From NCBI GenBank assembly GCA_026874595.1, contig CM049315.1, forward strand, positions 36,348,164 to 36,412,163: 64,000 nt of DNA. Direction: 5' to 3'. The stretch is from Sipunculus nudus (taxonomy: Eukaryota > Annelida > Sipuncula > Golfingiida > Sipunculidae). The position numbers and the translations under genes are program-made. Positions 46,101-61,400 of this stretch are shown here, piece by piece (positions within the stretch are counted from its first letter, which is position 1; each line of letters starts with the position of its first letter). The notes under the pieces are model-generated. The model was not told where the DNA came from. It did not search any database and saw only the letters and a list, made by a program, of their open reading frames with translations.

Positions 46101-49100
46101 CTTAAAATTTGTATGTTGGGCCACCACTTTTGCCTTTTCATGTTACAGTTTCAGTTCCACCTGAATGCTATAAATCACTGAACAGGAACATAAACGGCAG
46201 ATCCAGGAAATATTAGAAACTACTATTTATCTACTTTCCTTGAAGCCCTCTTCAGGGCTTTGTATGTGTGGTAAGAGTGTATTACCAGTCATTTTGTAAA
46301 CATAGATGTATTTCTAAACCCTAAAAATTTAAATACTGAATATTTCTGGGAACATAACAGTGGTTTACCCTTGAATCTTTCACTTCACTGTACATGTAGT
46401 AAGGAAACGTAAACAATGGGGCTGTAACAAATGTCCAAGCATTCGAGAGTTGGCAATTTTTTTTTATTCCTTTCAATGAATATTACAGTGCAGAAGGTTA
46501 GCAAACAGATTTGCATATCACCATCCTGTATCATGAATCGGTTTGTCTCGCCAGCTGCCTGGCAATACACAGCCCTAGTAAATGACCACCTATGTCAGGC
46601 TACCACCTCAAAACAATGACCACTTGTTCACAGCCCTTTTTCACAGCTCTTCCCAGTCAGCTGAGCATCATGACCCATGGGTCACTTGTTTCCCCACTGC
46701 TCTTCATATATAAGACCTTGCTTAGATGACCATCTAAAAAATGTGACCTCTTTATCGAGGTCCCATAGGTGGTCATAACGTTGAGGTTTTACTATACAAC
46801 GCATGGCTTTCATGCTCTAAAATTGGACAATGTGTTTGTGTGTGTGTGCTGTGTATAGGTTTTAAGGAATAACAGGGGCAACTTAAGGGTAGGCATAGGG
46901 GGTGCACACTCCCATTTTTAACCCAGAATATGAAAAATGGAATAAAGAATCATGCTTTATTCTGAAGAAAGTGCTCAAGTCTCACAATATGTGTTCATCC
47001 TTACTTCTGCAAGGAAAAAATTATGTATAAAGCAGTATACTGGCTTCACCAGCACATTCATTTACCAGGGCCAGGGTGTCCCCCACACTTTTCTTCCCTT
47101 TTCTAAAGTCTTTTATACACACTGGGGTATATTATCTAGAAAGAAAATCCCAGTTTATATACAAATGTACTTATGTATCTAGCATATGTGAGGTATCACT
47201 GGGGGGGGGGGGGGGGGGGAGTACTTAGTATTTAGATAACCCTTCTCTGGAGAGCTAGGACAGGACATTAAGAGATCTCAGCACAGACTCTATTTACTTA
47301 ACTCTCTCTGAGTGTCATAATCTCAGAGGAGGTCATTTACCTGATGTGGTCTCACTTTATCAGGTACAGTCCTCTAGCCGGGTATTTACAATGAGCAGTG
47401 ACCACTCCAGAGGGTCATTACAGATGTCACAAGAAAACACAACAAAAATTTGACGTAGCATCACATATTTTCCTTAATCATATATAATCCTTAATCTGTT
47501 AGACCAATCTGTTAGACCAATCTAATAGACCAATCAATTGACAAATCTGTTATACCGATCTGGTTAGACCAGTTATACTAGATCAAAATCTGTTAGACTA
47601 AATCAGACCACTAGATGAACCTATCAGACCAAATCCTAATCTATAAGATCAGATCAATACAACCAACATAATAGTGTAATCTTTAAGTCTTTAAGACCAA
47701 TCTGTTGCAAACAAGTACAGTATAATGTTTGTGAAATTAAGTTTTATTTATTTTTTATCTTTCAGTCGTTGAACAAGAGAAGCAAGAAAATGCATTGAAA
47801 GAAGGTATCCAGAATTTTAAGCGCAACTCTCTGCACCACACAGAGCCTGATGTGAAAAACCCGCTGCCAGACAAGGAAAGTGAGTCCACGAACACTGAAC
47901 GCCTTTCATCAGGCGTTAACGTCAGATATGTGTATAACATTTAACATTCATTCTTTACAGTTATGGAACTTTACTCTTTAAGATCAGTTCAGACTTTCCT
48001 TGTGAATATTGATAATGCTTAGAAGATCAGTTTATACCTTTCCTATAAATTTGTGAATTTCATACAAATCTGAATTTTTATTTAATTTTTGCTAAGTTAG
48101 GTAAAAATTACTCAAAATAGCATTTCCTTTCTTGTAGATAAATTATTTTATGACTGCATATAATCACTGGAATTATGATTCAGTGGTTATGAAACATTCC
48201 TTGTAATGATTACTTGTATGTTATGAAATATATTCATCAATGGTCAGTTTCGTAAAACAGTTAGTTGTCTACCTAAATATTTACTTTGTTAACCAGTTTA
48301 TTAAGGTTTTCAGTTATTTCTGATTAATTTTATATTTTTATGGTATTTAAAATTTTCAGTTTTTTCCGACTGATTTGATATTTTAACCAGGTATTGAGAA
48401 TGAGAAACAACATCGGGGGTTTCTCTCAGGAATTCAGGAATTTAAAAAGACAGGCCTGAAATCAACTGAGACTGCAGAAAAAAATACTCTACCTGATCGA
48501 GCAAGTACGATCGCTAAATAGGGCCTCATGTGACGCTTTCAGAGGCTTGTCCAGATGTTCAGCTTTAACATTCTTGACAAAACAGTATTATTTTTTAATA
48601 TGATATATAGGATATTATGAATTAATATGTTTTCAACAAATATGGATAAACTATTTTTAAATCATATCGGAATACCAAATATTTTGTTTTTGGCTGGTTG
48701 TGGTTACAGATAACATCTCAGTTAATAAGCACTAACCCTTAAATATGTAAAATTTTAGATTATATTTCAAAATGTTAATCAGATAATTCTCCAAGCAAAT
48801 TAAAAAAAACATTTTGGTTGTGTCTTTTCCTCAAATCATGTGATCTTTCTGGGTCATGTGACTCAACACCCAGTTGAGTGATGAATCAGTCATGTGACTG
48901 ACCTTAGGTCATGTGGCATTTCAAAGTAAGATAACTGGATATAAGATTTTATGATCTTCAAGAGTCATGTAATTTTTCTCAAGCCAAAGAAATATCAGTC
49001 AAGAATGTTGATGTTAACACTGGAGAACTTGAATCAAAGTTTAAGGCTAGCCTCTCCAGCAATCAAATCAATCTGATTTATAATGATGGCTTTATATAGT

Positions 49101-49394
49101 AAAGATCTGCTTTAATGTCAAATGTACATAAATATTTGTGCCTCAGCATAATGGGGTCACAGGGATTGTACATCATGTCCTATTTCTTGCTTTGTCCTTA
49201 TTCAACCAATCTATTTCCAGTATTTGGTCAGATTTTTGGTCAACAGTGGAAGTTAATAATTACTAAATAGTCACTCATTTTCTTCATAAAAACAGTCTTC
49301 ATTTCCCACGTTTTGCAAGTAAATATATAATATAGTATATATATATAATATATATATATATATATACATATAAATATATATATATATAAAATAT

Positions 49395-49444
<50 letters not shown>

Positions 49445-52400
49445 GATAATGGAATCATTCTTTTTTCACACAGCAAATGAAATATTTGTATTATTCCCAT
49501 GAAAATGCACTTTGAATCATACCCTGTAAAATGATTACTAGCCAGGGGTGGGGGAGGTCAATATAGGACCTCCAGTCCTTGAAACTGACCAAAAATTCTA
49601 GTTGCACCTTTATGCCAAGGACACGTGACTGCAGCTAAACTTGGCACTGTGTTAATGGGAGTCTCATTGAATCATGGCTCATGTAATATTATTATTAATT
49701 CACACTTGACAAGGGACCTTGGGTCCTTACATTTCTGAATGATCTTCACTGAAAACACCTGAGTTTGAAATTCTGCATATTCACATATACTTACATACAC
49801 ATAACTCAAGACAACATTAATTCTGTCATTGATTAGGTAAGTAAGTACAATAAGCTGGTAATGTTAATCATAAAATCATACAGTTAATACATTTCTCCAG
49901 TTTAAAAAAACACTGCCCCAGGTAAATATCTTGATTTAAAACTTGATTATAATATCCAGAATTCTTGCATTATTCTTGTTTACAGGAAACATAGGAATAA
50001 GAAATGGCTTATAGCTTCAATAGAGTGATTTGTTTTGCCTTCTGTCACACAGTTCAATATTTTTTGCTAACAGTAGTACTGGATCCATAGTAGCCATGTA
50101 TATATATGCTGTATTGCTCTGTTGTGTGTGTACAGGCTGTGTATAGTGTTATGGATCTAGCTGTGATGGACAATAAGTTGTGTCAGTTTCATTGTACATG
50201 GTGTGTTTTTAGCTCAGCTGACTTTCAGTCATGCTGGGCTATAGCGATTGGTCTTTGTCTGTCGTCCTTCCGTCTGTCCGTACGGCTGGCCGTCCGTAGG
50301 GCACAAATCGTAACCGTAGGGGCTAGGGCCATGAACCCTATGCAGTCTTAGAGGTTCTAAAAAGATCTCCTTGCAAACCTGAAATTAGGTCACTGCGACC
50401 TATATTCTTGAAGTTATGGGGTGTGTTTGCATCCCCCAGAAATAATTCTTTTAGCCAATATTTTCATCCCAAACCTTCCATCTTTCACATACAGCTCACC
50501 TACCAACATGGGAAGAACCATAATTATTTTGAGGTCACAAGGTCAAAGGTCAAGGTCACAGTACCAACTTCTTTATAGCCTGTGGATGCATTTTAAGCCA
50601 AACTTTTCATCCCAATTCTTTGATCTTTTACATATAGCTCACCTACTAACTAGGAGAAGAATCCTATAGATGTTGAGGTCACAAAGTCATAGGTCAGGGT
50701 CACAGGATCCACTTCTTTGAAAAGGTTGTGGACACATTTCAAGCTAGACCTTTCATTCCAAACCTTTCAGCACTGATATCGCTTCTCTGCCAACAGGGGA
50801 AAAGACCTGTTGATTTTGAGGTCAAAGGTCAAGTTCACAGCACCCTCTTCTTGCGAGGAGTCATTTTCAGGCAAACTTTTCAATCCATACTTTCCATCTG
50901 TCATATATGGCTTACCTACCAATAAGGGAAGAAGCCTATTGATGTTGAGTTCAAAAGGTCAAAGGTCAAGGTCACGTAATTGTTCTAAATGCTTGTGAAC
51001 ATATTTCAAGTGAAACTGTTCAACCCAAACCTTCAGTCTTTCACATATGCCACATCTATGCATCACTGAATGTGATTCAAACTTCATATTTTTGGGTCTT
51101 TTTGCATGAAGAAAAAACTAATTGATTTTGAGGTCAGCTGGTCAGGAGGTTAAAGGGTTGCAGGTCTAAGTTAATCACTCATTGGTTGCCAAGTAATTAC
51201 ACCCGGCCAGATGTAATTGGTTAGTAGTTACCCATCATTTAGAAAGAATCCAGTTGATATGTGGGCAAAAGGCCAAGGTCATAGGTCAGGTCAACTTATT
51301 TTGTAGACCATCTCTATTTTTCTTGTATATATAAGCTTGCACTCCAGCTGGTACATCTCACCGTGTGGCTGTAATTGTGAGTGACACTGGTGACATATGA
51401 CTCCCTTTTGTATCAGGCTATTAAGTGATAAGGCTGAGTGATAAGTACCTCGTTACTGCATAACAAAACACTGTTGTTGGAATACTTCAGCCAGGAATTA
51501 ACACTATGAGAGTATAGTATTAAGGTTTAGCTACTGATTTATAAGATGATGGGAACATTTTGCAGTTTATTTTATGGAATCACAGCAATAAACTTCGTTT
51601 CCTAGATATCTGAATATTTTTATATAAATCACCACATATAAAAGCAAGTGTTTGTTCTCATAATATGTGGATGTGTACTTGATTTAGGATGGCTTTATTT
51701 TATTACAAGACTCTTAGTCATGCTTTCTGCATTTCTATTCTTTCAGGTTTTGCAGTTTACCAACCCTGCTGACCCCATTGAAAAGCAGAGTGATAATAAA
51801 AAATATTGGACCTACACTTTTACATTTGCATATCTATAAATCTGATATGAGCGTCTGAACATGCCTTTTGAATTGTTTTGGACATTCATTACTGTAACAT
51901 CATTTGGAGAATTTGCCCCAAGTTTGGTTGGAGGATGTGTGATATCAAATGTCAGACTTGTCAGAAATCCATTATGTCTGCCAGTTAGCCACCTACGCAA
52001 TCCTTTTTTCAGTGCAGTTTCAGTAATTTACCTTCAATTTTTGGTCCGATTTAGAGAATGGTAGTTGTCTGATTTCAGACCTGTCAGAAGTCCAAAATGG
52101 CCACCAGGCAACCATCTTTAAATTCCTTTTGATCATATTATCTCAAGAACTGTTAAAGTGAAGGCAGTCGGACATATATTAATGTAATTTTGCAAAGGAT
52201 TGGGTCAAATATTTCTTAATAAATATTACCATCATATATGAAGGTGCAGTACAGTTGGCTTGTATTGAATAAAAATTCTTACAGAAGCACCTGTTTCTCA
52301 ATAATTCTTGCATGGATTTCCTTGATTTTTTTTGCTATATATTTTGATCTTATATTTGCCCTTTGTGGGGTTTCTTTTGAGACTGACAGGTATCAAGTAA

Positions 52401-55400
52401 GCTATGGGAATAGTTCTGGATACCTTAACAATCATACATTTTCCTCAGACCATCAATTCACTGTGTTTTAACCAGACATAGGTGATATATGTTTGTGTTG
52501 CCGTAGAAGATTTCAACAAATTGGCAAATTGGTTCTTCAAAATTTGACTGGAAGTTGTGAATCTCAGCCCATGATGTCACAGGTCATGCTTTGCAGCTGA
52601 GCGTCATGACCCATGGGTCACTTATATAAGTTATGTGGTGGTGGTTTTTCCATTTCCTGCTAATTGGGCATATCTATGATTTACTAACATGTAACAGGAT
52701 GGAAGTATTAAAGAGATAGCCTATTGTTTTATCATTGAAATCATGATTGTTAGGTTATTTATTATAATGAAACATTTTAGTCAAATTTGTGTTCCCATTA
52801 ACTTTTAGTCATCAACTAAGTATGAAATAAGTCCTGTTCAGCTGAGCCATTTAAAAATCATGGTCAAATCATAACTTTGAAAATCATCATATATATTTTT
52901 CTAGACCCAGTAGTGTCATTGTAAAAGATATTTATCACATACATCCCACAGGCTCTAATACGTTTCAGGTTTTACATGATCAAATTCTTTTTTATATTTT
53001 AGACAAAATTTCTAATTATTACTTTTAGGTGGCTAAGATTATTGAACAAATTACAAGTTAACAAAATTTTTATCCATGGCATATCTTATGTAATTCTGTG
53101 ATATGAGGCTGCATCTGAAAAAAATAGTGATTAAATATATCAGTGGGACCAGTAAACTGCTCACATATAACCATGTTCACACATACCCATATAACTGTAC
53201 ACTTTGCTGCAGTGGGTGACTAGGCCATTTAGAGTGATTGTATTTTATGTGGTCACGAAATACCTAAATTGTGGATCAGATGGCAAAAACATGGTTACAG
53301 ACAGAGCTGCTGCAGGTCATGTCAGGTTCCCATCAGGGGCATTAATGAACAATACAGTTTTGATTCTTAATGTTCACACAAACAGGCATCAAGAGTCAGT
53401 AAAAGTCTTATTAAAGGTGCAACAGGACCTACTTTTTCTATAGATGTTTGCATTAAACTTTTTCCTTGATTTGGGATAAGTCTTCCTTGGCTGGGTTTGT
53501 GAGGGACAGGTTTTCCATGTGGTGAGTTGTTATGGGCCAAGTTGACTGGTGGTCAGAGTTAACACAGGCTGAGTTAACTGGTTTACTTTCTGATAGATGT
53601 CACTGTGATAGCCCCTTCACAAAATGATGGTAAATTTCTAAGAATTTGCATTGTCCCCTACAGTTCAAGACCAAAAACAGGCATTTCTGACATGTGGCCA
53701 CAGAAAACCTACATGATAATGGTTGAGTGCCACCAGTAGAGCTATACATGTATATTTATTATCCCAGACATAACACATTGAAAACAATTAGATTGTTTCT
53801 GGCATAGGGTCTTGAAAACATGTAGAGAGAGGAACTACAGGAGACGATACAGACATTTCATGCCATGTGACTGAAAGGTAGTGACATCTGGTGGCTTTTG
53901 TTTAAACTAGCTGTCAAATACCCAGTTCACTGCCAATAGTGTTCAATGAAATCGTAAATGAGAGCTGAAAAGAGGGGCTAGGGTCTTGGGCATGGGCCAA
54001 ATAGGGGTTATGTATGACACAAACATATTCATTTGATGCATATTTGAACAGTATTTGATCATAAAATAAAAAAAAAGTTCAATAAAGAGCTCAGATACTC
54101 AGAGTGGGAATATGTGAATAGTCATAAGGATCAAGCTAGAGGTGTACCATGGCATCCAGCCTAAATCAAGGAATTTTGAGCCACACACAAACAATTTCAA
54201 AATCATAATTCATTCTACCATGTCAAAAAGGTTTCATTCTGCCCTGGATGATATTTGGCACTCATAGAAGGAAGCTTCACAGTGGTAAATTTGATATGTT
54301 TACTCTATTTTGGTCTCATAGTGTTACAGTGTTATTACCACATGCAGGCTGTCTCTTGTGTGCACCTGCTATGTAGAGCACCTGCTGTGTAGGTCCCCTA
54401 TTATTTCTTTATTTTCTCTTAATTAAAATATACAAATTTAAAATAATGCAAATGCCATAGGACAAATATTAAAAAAAAAATATTTTCATTTTCTACAGTT
54501 GATGAATGTAAAATGTGTCATGTTCATCTTAGATGAATTGTTATATTTACCTTCAGGTAAGGTCTAGCAATAATTATAAATTATTACATATAATAAATCT
54601 TCACGCCTTCTCTTAAGCATGAAACTTGATATTAGGAAAACACCAAATGCAGTATAGAATTTGATTTATGCTTTTATTCAACAATATTTAATGTTACTTT
54701 TAGAATTTTGTCTGCAGAAAATATATAGCGGTTTTACCTTTGTGAAAAGGAAGGGTTCAAATCCTGCACAAACATAGTGGATGAAATCAGTTATCAAGCA
54801 GTTCTGCTAAAACTTTTATCATTATAGATATTAATTTAGTGTAGCTACTAACAATGTAGTCCTGCAGTTAAATACTAACTCAATAGAGTAATTATTAAAT
54901 CATTCTTTAAATGCTTAAAGTTAATACTGTAACCTGCTACATCTGGAGGCTTTAATCGTAAGATACTAACTTGGTGGTTGATTGTCATCTTATGGTATTT
55001 ACTATATCAAGAGGCTTTGATATTTAAAGATATTAACTTGGTGATGGATTAATTTTGTAATATATCTTCCACTGCAGCAGGAGGCTTTCATTTTACAAAT
55101 ACTAACTTGGTGGTGGAATAGTTTTACAGTATATCTGCTTCTGGATAGCAATCTTTAATAGAAGAGGATCCAGTGGGGGGGTCCAGGGGGTCCGGACCCC
55201 CCCTTTTTCACCTGAAGCAACCTTTTTTTAAGGGGTTTTAGACGTAATTTTGCGGCCTGGACCCCCTCTTATCCAGACCTGATGACCTTTTTTTAGGATT
55301 TTCATTAGTCCTCCTGGGTGGGACCCCCCCTTTTCCTAAATCCTGGATCTGCCCCTGTTTAATCTTCATGGATACTAACTTGGTTGATGGACTGTTTTCC

Positions 55401-58400
55401 TGTAGTTACATTTGAGGTATCTAGGTGTCCTTTTTACCGGTGATGGTGGTCTTGTTCTCTGTGGAGCAGTTTTTTTTAAGTCTTTGATACAGCTCTACAC
55501 ATTTGTTGTGTTGATCTCCAGGCATAGAGGCAGAGAAGACTCATGAGGGTTTAAAGAAAGGAATTGAAGGGTTTGACAAGTCTGGCCTGCAGCCCACAGA
55601 CATGAAAGAGAAAAACCCCCTTCCTGATAAAGAGAGTGAGTCAGCCACAATGATGTATAGATAGTAGTGTCTGTATTAGTTCACCCTCTTTATTATATAG
55701 TACTGTCTCAGTCTGTATTAGTTCACCCTCTTTATTATATAGTACTGTCTCAGTCTGTATTAGTTCCTCCCTGTATTATATACTACTGTGTGTATTAGTT
55801 CAATGCATGTGCTATTTAGTATTATCCATATCCTCTCTTATATAGTATTCATATTCTGTGTTACATAGTAATGTCTATATTAGTTCATCCCCTGTATTAG
55901 TGTTTTCTGTATTAATTAATCTCCTATATTATATAGTTTTGTCTATAACTAGTTCATCCTCTGTATTAGATAGTTACCTCTATATTAGATCATCGTCTGT
56001 ATCATATGGTATGGTCTGTATAAACAAGTCCCATTTTTCTGTATTAAATAGTATTGCCTGTTTTAGTTGATCCCCTACAGGTAATATGTAACATCAGTTT
56101 GCTGACGGTATATTATTCAATTATTTTCCTTATATAGTATTGCCTGTATTAGTCCATCCTCTGTATCATATAGTATTGTCTATCTTAGATCATATTTCCT
56201 GTATTGTATAATTTTGTGTAAATTAGTTCATCCCTCCTCAGATAATATGTATTTTCTGTATGTCGCTATGAGTTAACCCATGCATTCATTTGACTATTGC
56301 TGTTTGTCTATATTAGTTTTCCTCAGTGTTTGTTAGACTGTTTCTATATTATTTGTCTATATTCAGTCATACTCTGTATTTGTTTGACCATTGCTGCTTT
56401 CCAAGAAAGTAGTTTAACATGACCTATTCATTTAAATTGGAAGAGAATTCCTGAACAGTTTTGCAGTGTGTAGATTCTCGTTCTTCGGCTATTTTATCAG
56501 GTTTCCTTGGTCAGTTAAAGAAGATAGATCTAGTTGGGTAAAGATTTACTCACATACAAAGCTGTAACGAAACGCTTAAGATCTATGATATAATCCGTTC
56601 ACCCAACCTCTTCGGGCCCCAGGTGCTCAACAGGCCATATAATGCATGGGTGTAGTATGTCTGTGCGTCAGACACAAGTAATCTGTTGTTCACACACACA
56701 GCAGCACCTCCAGGTCAGCAACATCATGGCTCATACAAATGCAATTGAAAATGACGAAATAGCCTTTAAATATGATGAATTATTATACAGAAGCCACTTA
56801 TCCTGTTGCCACACCAGGTTATGAAAATAGCCTTCAGGGTGAACTGTCATGACTAATAATTCAGATACAGGGTTAACTAGAGGGTATGAAATATATAAGA
56901 TGAAATAATGTACACAAGTGATGGGTACAGCTGATTATAATGCAACTAGAGAATGCTTCTTTAAGAGTTGAAAACTGAGGATAGCTGTCAAATGTTGCAA
57001 AAATTTTTATATCAGGCATATATAAACTGTATAAGTAAGTTTTAACATATTGTACTGCCTATATAAAATATTTAGTGATACATCTGATGGGAAATTTGTA
57101 TATAAATTCATGAAACGAGTGACGGATCTGAATAACATTAATTAACTAAACATAAATCCAGTGAGTAGATATAACATGGTATAAATGAATATGAAATAAT
57201 ATGAAGTTCAGATAAGACATGATATGTAAGAGATATAAAATACCACAAAACCAGTGTTAGTTTTAAAATGCTGTGGAAGAGAGGTGAAATAACCTGAAAC
57301 AAGTGACAGATATAACATGGTATAAAAGAGATATTAAGCATTTGAGGGTATGAAGTATTACAGCTTGTTGTCTGGAAAATCAGAGGAATGATATAAAGAA
57401 CAAATGTGAAGAACTGTAAGAGGAATTTCGTATTGATTGTCTTTTGTAGAATGCATTATATCTGTGACACATGTTATTTATTATTAACATATTAAACTGT
57501 CATCATGAGTGACGCATGTTAATATCAGACATTTCATGGTAAGCTTTCACAGGGTTAGAAATGTTAGTAAGTGACCAGAATCAAGCATTGGAGGGGTACA
57601 TAATGGCAGTGGTGGATCAAACATTGGGTCCATGTCTTTATCACCATAATATAGGAACAATTGATATTGGATTCAGTGTGAAGTAACAGCGCTTTGGCAA
57701 TAGTATAAGATCTAACTAATGATGAATATTCTGCTGTAGAGGTTTATTTCTTTGTTAATATTATTTGCACATGATGTCATGATGATTATTCACAACACGA
57801 GACTAGATGTAAGGTAGTATTAAGTTTTAACATGTGAACTAACAGATACATCCTTTGTTTATTTCATTATGTTAATTTCATCATTTATTTATTTAATCTT
57901 CAGGCATTGAGGCTGAGAAGCAGCATGAAGGGTTGAAAAAGGGAATTGAACAATTTGACAAAGGAAAGCTGTCACATGCGAAAACCCATGAATCTGAGGC
58001 CTTGAAGCAAGGTAAGTGCAAAATGAATCACACAAACCTTGCACAAAATGTAACAAAATAGGGCCTCAACACACTGTTGAGCTCAGTGAGGTCAGTAAAT
58101 TTACATTATCATTTTTGTTCAAACACTGACTGAATACCAGTGTACTGGGTTCATGGGTAAACATAAGGCTTGTGAATTGTGAGGGACCCTTAGAATCGGT
58201 TAAATTATCTTTTCTCTACCTTCAATTCAATACTCAATAAATTATTTTTACCTCATTAGTAAATTTCATGCTTTAAAATGAAAGCAATTTTACCAAAATG
58301 GACGTTAAAAAATCTTAAGTAAATAAAAGAAAACTGCAGCTTACCCTCTGATGTAACCCCCCAATTTATGTTTCTGTGCAGCTGGACTGGTCCACCAGTG

Positions 58401-61400
58401 AATGTTTAATGTAGACACATATGAGATAAAAGAGTTTCGACATAGCAAACTGCTCTGTCAAATTTGAGAGCTCATAGAGGACTGAGGGTTGGTACATGAA
58501 AAAAAAAATACATGAAAAATCTAAATGAATCAGTTCAGAGGGTAATAATCAAATACAGTTTAATCCAGGGCTTACAATTCAATGCATTGATTCTTCAATG
58601 CATTGTGACACCCCTAGTTAACATCTCCTACTTGGCTGCAAGCAGGAACTTTGCAATAATAATAGTGCTTTAAATTATTGTCATAACAGGTCACAGGAGT
58701 GAGAACAAAGTGTTAGATGAATATAAATTTAGTGACTGTAAAACCTTTGATGATTTTTGTTTTATATGATAACTAGTCAAATAAGATATCCGTTTTTAGG
58801 TAAAGGTTTAGGAATATTCCAACAGTTTTGGTATATATTTGCAAAGCTATCTGTTTATATCTAGCTTGAGGATATAAATAGTTCAGTAGCAGTTCTATTA
58901 AAAAGATTGTCAGATAAAGGATATTAATGTGTAGAATGAATAATTGAAAATATCAGTAAGAATTCACATCACACATAATTAACAGGCCTGTATACAATTA
59001 TATAAAAAGAAAGGTACCTGGTTTTATTCTCTGTATGTTACTATTTTATTCATTTTGTTCTGGAGAAAAAGTAAAGAAAGAATGACAAGGAAGCTTTAGT
59101 AATAATTAATCACTACTAAGGCATTAATAATTTGACTGTTATCATTCAGTATGTTCATTGAAATAAACCAAATTTGTTAATGGTAAAATGTAACCAATGA
59201 ATATTTGAAAAAGACCTTATTGCTTTCTGTGACACTGCATTGGTTCCACTGTTGTTGTCCTCCTGTGCAGTGTAATACAGTGTTAAAGGGGTCCATTCAC
59301 CTACCTTCTGAAACAGAATTGAAGTGATTTCTGGCTTCCTCTGCCTATATATTTATGATCTAAGGGTAATTTTGGTTGTGAAAAGTTCTTATAAGGCCTT
59401 TGTGAAGGATGTGTGAACTTGTTTATCCACAACATGTTTGTAAACGCAGCAATGTTGACAGACAGGGAAAAACATGCAACCTTAAGTGGAAGGTTGCATA
59501 TCTGCGAGATAGATAGGTCGCTCTTTGCAAAGCGCCATTTGCAAGCCCTGGCTGCCAGATGCCCTCATTGAATTTGTGTTGATTATATTGGCGGACCCCC
59601 ACATATTACAAACACTTTGATATAAACAAAACAAGCAAACTGTGTGCGGTGATATCCATGTGTTCTGGCCAGTTTTTATAAAATCTTCAAGGGATTACCT
59701 TTAGTTTATAAAGATAAGAAAGGTGATTGGGCCCCTTTAAACGTCAGCAGTCATGTATGGCTCTAAAGAAACTACAAATACAAGGAGCTGACTTGAGCTG
59801 CAATGCCGCACCTTTTGCAGATTGGTTTCAGCAAAATACCTTCACCTATATTAGTAACACTATATATGGCTTTAATTGTATCCCCAGACAAAGTCGGGAC
59901 ACTAAAGTTTAAGCACGGTCGCGCCGCCCCTGCAGACATTTCGTTTGGATGCAATAATTCAAACAATATTTTACGGATCTTTACCAAACTTGACATGTTC
60001 ATAGATCTTTGTAATTACATCTATTGGGACTCCCTGAGTGAGAATTAACCAATTGTGTCATCCTTGGTTGAGATTTTACCATGATATCTGAATTTACTAG
60101 AGACCTATAGTTGGTTGTTGCTGTTGCTAACAATAAGTGTCCTGTAATGCACTGACTTACATAGTATATATTTTACACTTAATCAGAGTAATCACTGCTT
60201 TCCATCTGAGTTACCATGTGATACATCCCTCACTGTTTAGTCATTGTGAATCACCTGAGTTACAGTTTTCGCTCGTTTTCTCATGTGTTATAACTGATAC
60301 AGTAGTGTAACTGTGATGTCCTGCTTAACTAATGAGCAGTTACACTATAACAAACATACTGTTGAAGAGTAGGGTGCAGGGGGCCTACCACAGTCAAGTG
60401 ACAAAGCTGGAACTAGACACAGGAGGATTTCAGAAAATTTATTTTCACTTACCTTAACATGCTAGGTGTTTTGTTCAGCGAGTACGTACATTTCAGCTGC
60501 ACAAATTTAAGTGACTTGCAGCTATGCTTTGAGATTGGCCATTTGCTGCAAATGGCCTCGTTAACTCTCTGATTCAGTTTGATGCTGTTTTCTTTTTTTA
60601 CGCAGATACTCCTGTAGAACAGATACACTTGTAGATAAACATTGAAACCTTTTCCACAAAAAAAGGAATTAAATTTTAGCTCAGCTGACTGAAGTCATCT
60701 GAGCTGTAGCCCATTTGTTTTCTCTATTTTTGAGACCTTTATTAAATGAAACAGTCTGACTGTTAAAAGGGGCACTTTCTTCTAACTGTACATCAAGGGA
60801 AGTCTGAGCAAATCTCCTTGGAAACCTGAGATTAGGTCATAGTGACCTATAATCTGCAAGATATGTGAAAGAACATGATTTGAGCACCCTATGGGACAGA
60901 TTTGCATGATTGGTTACAGTTGGACCTAGGAAATTCTAATTTGATTTAAATCCAGGGAGCTTCCTGTAAAATTTTCTTTGAAACCTGAAATAATGTCACT
61001 GTGACCTATATTCTGCAAGCTGTTTGAAAGAACATGATTTTAACACTCTATTAGTCCCATGGGCACAAATGGTAGCAGCTAAATGTAGATTAAGATCACT
61101 GTATCGAAGGTCTATTGGCAAAATGTTTTGCAGTGAGCACTCAAGGAGTCATGCTACCCATTGTTCAGAGTTTCCTTAATTCAGCTGAGCATCATGGCCC
61201 ATAGGCCACATGTTACAACAGAATACTGATTGGTGAATGAATTTAAATGCAGCTTTATATTGTTACAGTTGTAAACTAAAGTTGTGAATCTGCAGGAACC
61301 ACCTCATGATTCAGCAATTTAGAGTTAATATATGATACCTTCGGAGTTATTTTTTAACAATGTGAATCACAGTGTGATACTGTGAGTTACAATGTGATGC

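Noticed and set aside
47755-47940. 61-codon minus-strand frame
   Set aside because: It is the shadow of thymosin exon 2, which is supported by splice signals, phase and homology.
49240-49500. 86-codon minus-strand frame
   Set aside because: Most of it is (TA)n microsatellite.
51757-51840. Possible extra thymosin-like exon (NPADPIEKQSDNKKYW)
   Set aside because: It lacks the FDKxxL helix and the LKxTE and LPDK motifs, and no phase-1 acceptor/donor pair fits. It lies inside the AGGTCA element.
54725-54770. Possible tRNA gene at GGTTCAAATCC
   Set aside because: Only the B box is convincing. No A box at proper spacing and no cloverleaf could be formed.
59727-60048. Overlapping frames of 61 to 81 codons on both strands
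   Set aside because: They lie in an interspersed repeat (CCCCAGACAAAGTCGGG family) also found at 15176 and are not conserved as a frame there.
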